DNA of 64,000 nt from Myxocyprinus asiaticus (lineage: Eukaryota; Chordata; Actinopteri; Cypriniformes; Catostomidae): positions 23,036,744-23,100,743 of the forward strand of contig NC_059349.1 in assembly GCF_019703515.2 (NCBI RefSeq). Direction: 5' to 3'. Within the stretch, counting starts at the first letter, position 1. Each line of letters opens with the position of its first letter. Below are positions 39,907 through 49,720 of the stretch, piece by piece. Under the pieces are notes generated by a model. That model was given only the letters and a program-made list of their open reading frames with translations, searched no databases and was not told the DNA's origin. A program made the translations under genes and the position numbers.

Positions 39907-40013
39907 ACCCAGAGTTGTATTAAATACAGAGACAGTGAGGGTGAGGAGACAGACCACTCAAAGGAAAATTAATGGACAAAATTGTAACACTTAGTATGAC
40001 AACTGCAGGAATA

Positions 40014-41181
40014 CACCGATCAGCCACAACATTAAAACCACCTGCCTAATTTTGTGTAGGTCCCTCTCGTGCCGCCAAATCAGCGCCAACCCGCATCTCA
40101 GAAAAACATTCTGAGATGCTATTCTTCTCACCACAATTGTACAGAGCGGTTATTTGAATTACCGCAGACTTTGTCAGTTCGAACCAATCTGGCCATTCTC
40201 TGTTGACCTCTCTCATCAGCAAGGTGTCATGTGTATTTTGTTGATTCATGTCTTTTATTTTGAAATGTTTAGTTCCTGTTTCCCTTGTCACGTGATTTCA
40301 TGTTTTCCCTCCATGTTCATGTGTCATGTTTTCATTGGTTTATTGTTTAATTATCTTGTTATCAGTTCTGTTTGTTCATTGGTTTATGTTCCCCCATGTC
40401 CATGCCTCATGTTTTCCATTGTGTCTTTGTCAAGTATTGAATGTGTATGTGCATAGTAATGTTGTTTATAGTCAAGTCATGTTATAGTCAAGTTTATGTT
40501 TCATGTTTGTAGTTAGGGTTACTGGTTATCACGTTTGTAAATAAACTGCACTTGGGTTCTCTCTACACTTCGTCATTGTCATCATCATTGCCAGCAGCCA
40601 GCCAACGTTACACAAGGCATCAACAAATCCCAGGAGATCAGCAATTACAGAAATACTCAAACCAGACCATCTAGCACCAACAATCAACCATGCCATTATT
40701 TAATCAGCCAATCATGTTGCAGCAGTGCATAAAATCATTCAGATACGGGTCGTTAGCTTCACTTAATGATCACATCAACCATCAGAATGGGGAAAAAGTG
40801 TGATCTCAGTGATTTGGACTGTGGCATGATTGTTGTGCCAGATGGGCTGGTTTGAGTATTTCTGTAACTGCTGATCACTGATTTTCACCCACAACAGTCT
40901 CTAAGATTTACTCCGAATGGTGCCAAAAACAAAAAACATCCAGTGAGCAGCAGTTCTGTGGACAGAAATGCCTTGTTGATGAGAGAGGTCAACAGAGAAT
41001 GGCCAGGCTGGTTTGAACTGACAAAGTCTATGGTAACTCAGATAACCACTCTGTACAATTGTGATGAGAACAATAGCATCTCAGAATGTTATTTTGAGAT
41101 GTGGGTTTGCACTGTTTTGGTGGCACTATGGGGACCTTCAAAATATTAGGCAGGTGGTTTTAATGTTGTGGCTGATTGGTG
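40014..41181. mobile_element. Palindromic Tc1/mariner derivative split by a solo LTR
   Basis: The ends CACCGATCAGCCACAACA and TGTTGTGGCTGATTGGTG are inverted repeats with one mismatch, and TA flanks both sides (40012-40013, 41182-41183). The two arms are inverted copies over several hundred bases (GTGCCGCCAAATCAGCG and CACAATTGTACAGAG on the left, their complements on the right). No transposase remains. A solo LTR lies at 40225-40612. Confidence 0.85.
40225..40612. mobile_element. Solo LTR, 388 bp, TSD CAAGG, inside the palindromic mariner
   Basis: It starts TGTCATG and ends CGTTACA (TG...CA), with CAAGG on both sides (40220-40224, 40613-40617). The mirror arm of the host element shows the uninterrupted sequence GCCTTGTTGATGAGAG near 40970, with a single CAAGG complement. 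An AATAAA lies near the right end (about 40540), suggesting + orientation. Confidence 0.85.
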
Positions 41182-41183
41182 TA

Positions 41184-43272
41184 TAAAGGTCCCATCTTTC
41201 AGTTCAAAAAGCCAATCTACTTTTTTATAAAAACGTTGCATGTTTATTTTAATCTAGAACTCACATGTTCATTAGCTAGACCAGTGTGATTTGAGCTAAA
41301 GAAGAAAAATGTATGATACCATTGTTAGATTTTATTGCCAATTTGAAATATACTGTTGAACCATAATCTTAACAAACAGTTTTAGAGATTTTGGTCTTTC
41401 CCCATGCAAGTAGATAAAAGCTGTAATTGTATGCCTATTACCTATAAGCTGCCAGGATGTGGTATTTAAATGGTCACAGAGTGAACTGATTAAATTTACT
41501 TAACATTTTCTTGACAATATGGTTCTTGTGGCATTTATTCTAAATGTAATGTATTCTCAGGTAAAAATGTCATTATTTAAATATTCTTTGTTTGACTTTT
41601 GCCATAATTTTGCCTTAAAAATGATCTCTCTGCTATGGTGCTTTGCTGAATTATTATTATTTTTTTATTTGTTTTTATGTTTTTGTAAATATTCACAGTG
41701 ATGTATACATGTTAATAATGATTTTAACTGATGAAGCTCTACATGGTACAAGCCGAAATGGCTTGCATACTCCATGGTGCAAGCTGATAGGTCCTTTGAC
41801 ATCTGTTAGCCAATCAACTTCTTTGTCTAGCATATAAATTGCCTCAGTAATTTCCAGATAAGCCGATCTCACTGCAGAGGGCTGCAAGAGTTTTCCCACT
41901 GAAACCCTCCTCCAGCTAAGCAGCACTTGTCTAGATCTGCTTCAGGGGTATTTCATGTATGTCTAAATGTGTTTTCAGACCTGTAGCTCATTTGAGTTGT
42001 TCCAAAACATGGGCCAAAATTGTTACAATGCTGCATTTTCTTCTTGGTTCAGTTCGCTTTCACAAGGCAGCATTTAAAATCAAATCAAAATTGTGTTAAT
42101 AAAAGTCACATGTGTGCAAGTGTTGGACTGATAACTAAGCCTTGTCACTAACACACTTATGGTATTACCCTGCATGCCATACAACATAGAATGTAATATA
42201 TAATCACATATAAATCACTAAAGAATAAATATTCACAGACAGCGACAGTTAGCACATACGTCCATCAAACACATGCTAACAGGAAATTATTCTAAATGTC
42301 AGCATTTGCTGAAAACAATGCACGCTCACTGTCCTATTTAACCATCACCAGACACTGAATCTGCGAGGCAAAGAACTGCAAGTTTACCATCTCTGTGAGG
42401 TTGCCATGGCAACTCCGCAGAGACTCTGGATAGAACGAAAGTGTTTCCAATCAATGTCCCCCCCCCCCAAGATGAGTGTGAGTACATTGTGTAGCTGGTG
42501 GCCATGGCAGTGCTGCTTATGAATCTGAGAAATAACATTTACCCTAGTTTAGACACCATTGATACCTTCATGCTTGATCAGCAAAAGGTACAAAAAGCTT
42601 GTTCAGACACCTTGAGGTTACCAAAAGGACAGAACACCTACGCTATCCTCGGAAAAGGATCTTTATTACACATAGTAGCTCAAGCCACTTAAAATGTACA
42701 TGTCTCTAGTCCTCCTGTTACAATCCCACATAATGGTGCAAGTTAACAACGGAGACAGGCAAATAAACCTGAACTTTTAATGGAAGTCAATCCATTATTG
42801 TGAGTCTGGGGTTTAAACGCAAAATGAAAACTCCCTCACTAACTCGAGGTAATTGTATTTCTGTTTTCTGCAGAGTTTTTCCTAATTTAATGGTATTGCC
42901 TTGGGAGGTGAAAAGAGCTACTTGTGAATAACGGTGCATAAATAGTTGTAAAACTGTACTCTGTACTGCAAACTGATCTGAACTGAACTGCAAAACATGC
43001 GAAAATGAAGAGAAGTGCAACCTGAAATGTAAATGAATTTGTCCCCTGGGGTGCTGCACTAATTTATCTCTCCTATTTATTTTCAATCTGTATGTCCCTC
43101 ACAGCTAAAGCAGGAGATTAAATGAGTTACAGTAGGTTTTTTTTTTTAGGTGAATTACTTTGCTAATGATGATACACAGAATACTACATAAGGCAATGGG
43201 CACTTGTCCAGGGCGAATCAGGTATGTGTAGCAGTCTTTAATTAATTATTGTATTGTAGGTATTTTTCTCAG
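41184..43272 (+). other. Intergenic interval, no gene seen
   Basis: Includes 41620-42105, which shares blocks with 45299-45810, and a poly-C run at about 42460-42469. Short open frames here show no family resemblance. Confidence 0.4.
41620..42105 (+). repeat. Segment resembling 45299-45810
   Basis: Shared blocks are TATGGTGC, TTTTTGTAAATATT, ACAGTGAT, GTTAATAATGATTTTAA, CTCTACATGGT, TAGGTCCTTT and later CAAATCAAAATTGT. The second copy additionally contains a SINE and its flanking repeat. This may be an old dispersed repeat or a local duplication. Confidence 0.5.
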
Positions 43273-43609
43273 TTAAAGGGATAGTTCATCCAAAAATATA
43301 AAATTCTGTCATCATTTACTCACCTTCATATTGTTCCAAACATGTATAACTTTCTTTTCTCTTTGGAACACAAAAGAAGATGTTTAGGACAATGTAGCAT
43401 CAGTCACCATTTACTTTCTTTGCAGTTTTTTTTTTCTTTTTTTTCTGCACAATGAAAGTGAATTGTGACTGAGACTAACATTCTGCCTTACATTACCTTT
43501 TGTGTTCATATGAAAAAAGTAATATGGGTTTAGAACAACATGAGGGTAAGTAAATGATGACAGAATGATGACATTTAATTTCATCATGTTCCTAACATTT
43601 TACCTTTAA
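43273..43609. mobile_element. TTAA palindromic MITE, short copy
   Basis: It starts TTAAAGGGATAGTTCATCC and has the complementary GAGGGTAAGTAAATGATGAC in its right half. The right end is eroded and abuts the next copy, sharing the TTAA at 43606. Confidence 0.7.
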
Positions 43610-44194
43610 AGGAATCGTTCACCCAAAAATGAAAATCCTCTCATCATTTACTCACCTTCATGCCAACCCAGATGTGTAGAGTAAAAGTAATCCATAAGAC
43701 TTCAGTGGTTAAATCAATGTCTTCAGAAGCAATATGATCGGTGTGAGTGAGAAACAGATCAATGTTTTAGTCAATTTTTAGTATAGATTCTCCTCCCTGC
43801 TCAGTCAATCTCCACTTTAACTTTCACATTCTTCTTCTTGTGTTTTTGGTGATTCACATTCTTTATGCATACGCCCCCTACTAGGCAGGGGGAAGAATTT
43901 CTAGCAAAAATTGACTTAAATATTGATCTGTTTCTCACCCACACCTATCATATCACTTCTGAAGGTATGAATTTAACCACTGGAGTCTTATTGCTTACTT
44001 GTATGCTCCCTTTATGGAATGTAAAAATTCTGACACCCATTCACTTGCATTGTATGGACCTACAGAGCTGAAATATTTTTCTAAAAATCTTAATTTGTGT
44101 TCTGCAGAAAAAAGACAATCATGCACATCTGGGATGGCATGAGGGTGAGTAAATGATGAGAAAATTTTCATTTTTGGGTGAACTATCCCTTTAA
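43606..44194. mobile_element. TTAA palindromic MITE, 589 bp, complete
   Basis: It runs from TTAAAGGAATCGTTCACCC to GGGTGAACTATCCCTTTAA with inverted halves. It starts where the previous copy ends, so the two are in tandem. Confidence 0.82.
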
Positions 44195-45298
44195 TGTAGT
44201 GTTTAATGATACCGGTTTACCAGCACAAATATTCCAGCAGGAAGACGTCTGGATGCAGTCTGCCTTTAAACTTGTCAAGCCCATCCAAAAGCAAATGTAT
44301 CGGTAAAGTAGTAGTAGTAATCATCATTCAAGCCATTCATTCTGCTGCATTGTTTTTATCTCCCCTCCCTCAGTGGGTAAATTGCTCGCTGTTTTATATG
44401 CTTCTCACCTCAGTGTGCAGTGTGTGTGCACCATGTCCTCAGTGCAGACAAGAGTTAAATTATTTCACTCATTTATTTTTTCTGGCTTTCACTTTTGTGT
44501 AGAATCACCAATTAATTTATGCTTTTCATCATGGGCATTTGTTTACAGGTTTGCTGTTGTTGCATCAGTTTTGCTGTTTTCACAGATTATTTTTAACTTT
44601 GTCCTTTCAGACTGATCTCAAGAAAAATCGGCCAGAGGATGTTGAATGGAACTACAGTTGCGAAACACAGACCAAAACAGCATTCTTTCACTTCTTTGAA
44701 TGGGTGTGACGTGAAAAGCACAGTGCGTCCGATTTTCGAAACAGTTTAAGTAGTAATTACATTAATATACTCCTAACCCTGACCTGACCCTAACCCTGAC
44801 CCTTAACCTAACCCAAAAAACAACAGTACAGACAAAATAGCTTTCTTTCACTAACATTTTTGCAAATGTAGTATCATGGATGTAACGTCAAAGGTACAGG
44901 GCGGGTGTTTTCGGTGTATGAATATTCACTGCATGGTGGCGCTATTCCAATATTCCAATTCCAAATATGGGTGGCAAAACATTCAGAACTTACATGTCGA
45001 AATCCTCTGTGATCATGTTGCTACTTTGGTCTGCAACACCTGAAAATGGCGATTCTGGAAAATGTAGGTCATACCATGTGAGACCCCATAATCCTGTTAC
45101 TCGGAGGCACAGACAGGCTTTGGGAATGCAAAACACTGTTGACATCACAGCAACAGCAAATCTTTTGTGTTTATTCAAATACACCAATCCGATGCCGTTG
45201 AAATCTGGGTTATCATTTCACAACAACAATCCAAATCTTTTTATTTCCTCTCTTTTATATCTAGTCACTTCCATACATGTCATATATCACCTTGCCTG
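44195..45298 (+). other. Intergenic interval, no gene seen
   Basis: Contains degenerate CCCTAACCCTGACC-type repeats at about 44768-44815 and a short MITE-like region around 44880-44960 (GCATGGTGGCGCTATTCC). No gene recognised. Confidence 0.4.
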
Positions 45299-45464
45299 AA
45301 CAAATTATCTCTCTCCTATGGTGCCTTGTTGAATGCCATTGTTTTGTTTTATTAAATGTTTTTGTAAATATTTACAGTGATCTTTACAAGTTAATAATGA
45401 TTTTAAGTTCAGAAATGAATCTCTACATGGTGCAAGCCTATAGGTCCTTTAAAGGAAATGGCTT

Positions 45465-45750
45465 GTGTAATGGTAGTCAGCTGGTAGGTAGCTGAGCAGT
45501 GTGTAAACCACTCTCCCCTGGCCTCAAGAGGTGCACTAGCGACTGATGCTAGGAGCTGTAGCCTTTAGGCTCCTCGTTAGAATGCCCGCCTCCCATGCTA
45601 GAGACCCCAGTTCAAATCCCACTTGGAGTGGGTCGAGCAGGACCGGTTACAGTGGTGCCGTGACCTGGATGGGAGTGAGGTTTAGGGGTGAGTGTAATGA
45701 TAGCCAGCTGGTAGGTAGCTGTGCAGTGTGTAAACCTCTCTCTCCTGGCC
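45465..45750 (+). mobile_element. tRNA-derived SINE between two copies of a 60-bp repeat
   Basis: The centre (about 45552-45630) resembles a tRNA: GGCTCCTCGTTAGAATGC as D-arm region, CCTCCCATGC as anticodon arm and GTTCAAATCCC as a B-box-like T-arm. It is followed by a unique tail with TTACAGTGGTGCCGTGACC. The block CAGCTGGTAGGTAGCTG...CAGTGTGTAAACC occurs on both sides (45465-45524 and 45691-45750). No mature tRNA is supported. Confidence 0.6.
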
Positions 45751-45798
45751 TTTTCTTCTTGTTCAGTTTGCTTTCACGAGGCAACATTTCAAAACAAA

Positions 45799-46170
45799 TC
45801 AAAATTGTTCTGAACCCCTGAGGACCATTCCACAGAGCCCTACCCAGTTTTTCAATCTGTCAAGGAGAATGTTGTGGTCAACTGTGTCAAAGACAGCACT
45901 GAGATCTAGTAATACCAGCACTGATATTTTGCCTGAATCAATATTTAGCCAAATATAATTTATTATCTTTATGAGTGCTGTCTCTGTGATGCGGTCAGAA
46001 ACCAGACTGGAAATTGTCCAAGAAGCCATTCGAGATTAAGTATTTGTTCAGCTGATTGAAAAAAACATTTTCAATTATCTTGCCTATGATATGAAGATTT
46101 GAAATTGGTTTGTAGTTGTTTAATATAGAGTTATCCAGATTGCTCTTTTTTAGGAGGGGCTTAACAACTG
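45799..46170 (-). pseudogene. L2/CR1-like LINE reverse transcriptase fragment
   Basis: On the - strand the fragments read KPLLKKSNLDNSILNNYKPIS, then RITETALIKIINYIW and SVLVLLDLSAVFDTVDHNILLDRL, which contains the first catalytic RT aspartate region (DLSAVFDTVD) typical of L2/CR1-clade LINEs. Endonuclease, the YxDD part and the 3' end are absent. The fragment ends where the DIRS-like element starts. Confidence 0.78.
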
Positions 46171-46638
46171 AAGTTCCCTTACGATTCAGTTTATTTTATA
46201 TTGCGTCACTAAACTGACACTATGGGGAGTGTCGTTCTACACAACCTAGTTGAAACCCTTCTACAATAACAACGATTCTAAGATTGGCTATGGTGTTTAA
46301 GCCCCGCACTTTTAGGCATGAAGCTGTCCGGTAAAAAAGCGGGCGCGCAAACACCATTCTCTCATCTTAGAAGTCCTCAACATTCATCGTTGTCGGAATA
46401 CACGAGCCAGCGGACAGAATCTTCACAAGCTTAGAAGACTCTCCATTCCCCTGCAGTGTTCCGGTGGACATTCTACACCTCGTAGATTGACGTTTTGTTG
46501 GTGAACAGGTCCTTGATTTATCGACATACCTACTCCACGCAACAGTACATGTCTATGAGTATACTTTATTGCCATTGCTATATTGTATATACTGTATATA
46601 TACATATATATATATTTCATGTTTGTGTCTTTTTAAAG

Positions 46639-47700
46639 ATGTTATTCCATAAGTGGTCCTTATGCAAGGGGCACATCCCACCATCAGATCAACATGAGAG
46701 CTGCATTCGCTGTCTGGGCCGCGCCCACGCAGAGACAGCTCTCATGGAGACAGACTGCCCTCACTGTGAGGGCATGAGTCTCAACACACTCTTGAATCGC
46801 CCTCATTCTGAGGGATGATTCAGCCTCCCACACCCTCCCAACTGCCTCTTCTGTGACTCCCTAAGGATCACACGAGGAGGCATGGCGAGGCCGCGAGGTC
46901 AAGCAGGATGAATTTGAGGTGGACCTCGTGCCGGCACATGCCTTGCGACCCCCTCAATATCCATGTACTCTCGCTGAATTTATGACGGTACAGTATGTGC
47001 GTGACGAACTTCAGCCCTCTGCAGGAGTGCAAGACCTCATCACGTTCGGTGGTTCTGACTCTGGGGATGATGTTATGTCTCTTGCTGCATCTGGCGATTG
47101 GTCAATTGGTCAACCAAAACCAGTGAGGGCGAGGAGCATGCTCGTGCTTCTGACAAGGAGATGCTTTTCGTCCTTTCAAGAGTGGTCGAAGAGCTCAGTC
47201 TCAAATGGTCTCCTCCAAAGGAACTGGAAAAATCTCACCATGATTTGTGGTTCCTGAAGTCTGGACGTCGTCAAGTGACCATGTTCTGAAGATCTGCCTT
47301 GTTCTTCCCAGAAGTTCATAACGAACTAACAAAATCCTGCCGTGTGCCCTATTCAGCTCACTCGCACAAAAAAGTGGACCACGGGGAAGATAAAGGTTAT
47401 GCCCAACTGCCCCCTGTGGAGGAGGCGGTAGCGGCAAATCTCTGCCCAGCGAGTAGCAGGGAGTGTAAATCACACCCTGTTCATCCTTCCAAGCTGCGTC
47501 GACTAACGTCCACACTGGCTGGAAAAGAGTACTTAGCAGCAGGCCAAGCTGGTTCAGCACTCCACACGATGGCGGTGCTCCAGGTTTTCCAAGCCAAGCT
47601 CCTCAAACAAATGGATGAGCAAGGCTACGATCCAGAGACTTTCAAAGAGCTCCACTCCACTATGAATTCAGTTCAAACTGAAGCTGTTACAAAAAGCATT
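46639..47700 (+). pseudogene. DIRS gag-like region, broken
   Basis: The first part reads MLFHKWSLCKGHIPPSDQHESC with CIRC and CPHC cysteine pairs (46639-46818). Further pieces are YVRDELQPSAGVQDLITFGG (near 46990-47060) and, in another frame, LAGKEYLAAGQAGSALHTMAV and FQAKLLKQMDEQG (47515-47640). These resemble gag of fish DIRS elements. Frameshifts and stops separate them. Confidence 0.6.
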
Positions 47701-48436
47701 GGGGCTTATGGCAGCGGCATCTGCCATCATTCCATTAGGTCTTTTACATATTACACCTCTTCAGTACTGGCTCAAGCACTGTGTGCCACGATATGCCTGG
47801 TGCCAAGGGCGCATGCACATCACTGTATCTTGCCACTATCTAGCTACTTTAGCACCTTGGACAGCTCCTGCCTTCTACAAGCAATGTGTCATGCTAGGAC
47901 AGGTTTTCAGGTGGAAAGTGGTGACCACGGATGCGTCCAACACAGGTTGGGGTGCAGTGTGTGACGGACACCCAGCTTTCAGCACCTGGACAGGTGCGAA
48001 GAGGGCATGGCACATCAACCGCCTGGAACTGTCAGCTGTTTTCCTAGCCTTGAAGGCTTTTCAATTCGAAATAGCGAACTATCATGTTCTGATTCACTTG
48101 AACAACACAACAGTTGTGGCGTGCATAAACCACCAAGGCAGAACTTGTTTCCTGCCAATGATGAGACTGACATGTCACCTCCTCCTGTGGAGCAAGCGCC
48201 ATCTCCTCTCCCTGCGGGCGACATATGTCCCAGGCCATCTGAATTACGGTGCGGACCTATTGTCACGCCAAGGAGCAATGCCGGGCGAATGGAGACTTCA
48301 TCCTCAGACTGTCCTGATAATCTGGGAAATATTAGGCAATGTAGAGATCGATCTATTTGCCTCCATGGAGAACGCCCACTGTCCCCTCTGGTACTCCAAG
48401 TCCCAGGGTCCGCTAGGAGTGGATGCAATGGCCTAA
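47699..48436 (+). pseudogene. DIRS RNase H and end of RT
   Basis: A 245-codon frame begins in the extreme C-terminal part of reverse transcriptase (AASAIIPLGLLHITPLQYWL) and continues into RNase H: VTTDASNTGWGAVC (first catalytic Asp), INRLELSAVFLALKAF (catalytic Glu) and RATYVPGHLNYGADLLSRQG (conserved His and Asp). VEIDLFASMENAHCPLWYS follows, as in DIRS polyproteins. The RT catalytic domain expected upstream is not present. Confidence 0.8.
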
Positions 48437-48899
48437 AAATGGCCTACGAAATGCAAATACACGTTTCCCCCGGTGTGCCTCCTTCACTCTGTCATATGCA
48501 AAGTCAGAGAGGACAAGGAAACGATTCTATTGGTTGCGCCAAAGTGGCCCAATCAGACCTGGTTTCCAGAAATGATAGAGATTCTGGACGGCCCTCCATG
48601 GAAAATACCGCTGAGGGGGGATATACTTTCTCAAGCACAGGGCACAATCTGGCATCCCCAGCCCAAGCTGTGGAACCTGCATGTGTGGCCCCTGAACGGA
48701 ATGCGCTAAACGTGCCAGAACTGACTCAGTCAGTTATGAACACCAATTTCACAGGCAAGATTGCCATCTAAGAGACACCTTTACGCACTGAAAAGGAATG
48801 TGTTCACTAATTGGTGCTTTTCACGTGGCAAAGACCCAGTGAACTGACCCATACCTGAAATTCTTACATTTCTCCAAGAGCAATTGGACGCAGGGCTCA

Positions 48900-49702
48900 C
48901 TCCGTCAATGCTCAAAGTTTATGTGGCAACTATATCTGTGTATCACGCACTTGAAGAACTTCAAGAGGCACGCACCTCTATAGGCAAACATGATTTAATC
49001 ATAAAGTTCCTTAGGGGAGCGAGGCGGCTAAATCTCTCTTGCCAGGCTACAGTCCTGACTTGAGACCTAACTTTGGTCCTAAAAGCACTTGCGGGGCCCC
49101 CCTTTGAACCTCTGGACTCTGTTGAATTGTGTGTGCTTTCTCTTAAGACCGCATTACTGCTGGCTTTGGCCTCAGTAAAATGGGTCGGTGATTTGCAAGC
49201 ACTGTCAGTCGACAATTCATGTCTGGAGTTTGGTCCGAGTCTTTCAAAAGCCACTGTCAAACCCAGAAAAGGCTATGTGCCTAAGGTTTTAACCATGCCC
49301 ATCAGAATGGAGGTGGTTCACCTTCAAGCCTTTTTCCCTCCTCCATTTAATTTGGATGAGGAACAGTCCTTGCATTTGTTATTCCCTGTGTGAGCACTAC
49401 ACAAATACATTGAGCGCACCCACCAGTTTAGACTGGCTGACCAGCTCTTTGTGTGCTATGGAGGATGCATGAAAGGAATGTTCATCTCCAAGCAGAGACT
49501 TTCTCATTGGATCGTTGATGCGATTGCCCTGGTTTACAAGTCGCAGGGGGCGACTTGTAAGGGTGCCCAATTGATGTTAAAGCACACTAAATTAGAGGCA
49601 TGGCCTCTTTATGGGCATGGACGAACAGTGTGTCCTGACAAGACATATGTTTTGCAGCAGGATGGTCTTCTCAAAACATATTCACAAGGTTTTACAACCT
49701 AA
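48900..49702 (+). pseudogene. DIRS tyrosine recombinase-like region, broken
   Basis: Pieces in one frame read VYVATISVYHALEELQ, LIIKFLRGARRLN, SLKTALLLALASVKWVGDLQALSV, then after a stop LFVCYGGCMKGMFISKQRLSHWIVDAIALVY. The last two resemble the catalytic half of DIRS/Ngaro tyrosine recombinases, where an Arg near VGDL and an Arg/His pair near KQRLSHW are expected. Stops at about 49063 and 49391 interrupt it. Assignment rests on motif resemblance and position after RNase H. Confidence 0.65.
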
Positions 49703-49720
49703 TGTCTCTCACATTGCAAG

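Larger units (their letters stand above)
46185..49720 (+). mobile_element. DIRS-like (tyrosine recombinase) retrotransposon, degenerate
   Basis: The + strand carries, in order, a gag-like region, an RNase H of DIRS type and a tyrosine-recombinase region, in several frames with stops. The reverse transcriptase is almost wholly missing. Left terminal sequence probably starts near CACTATGGGGAGTGTC (46217). I could not find a matching right terminal repeat, so the 3' boundary is approximate. Confidence 0.7.

Noticed and set aside
40154..40456. A 100-codon + strand frame
   Set aside because: It spans the mariner arm and the solo LTR, so it is a chance product of the insertion.
44206..44615. Overlapping + strand frames of 80-98 codons resembling short hydrophobic proteins
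   Set aside because: No start context, homology or conserved motif; AT-rich intergenic sequence can give such frames by chance.
45552..45630. A possible functional tRNA gene
   Set aside because: The acceptor stem does not pair well and the sequence continues into a SINE-like tail between repeats, so it is tRNA-derived only.
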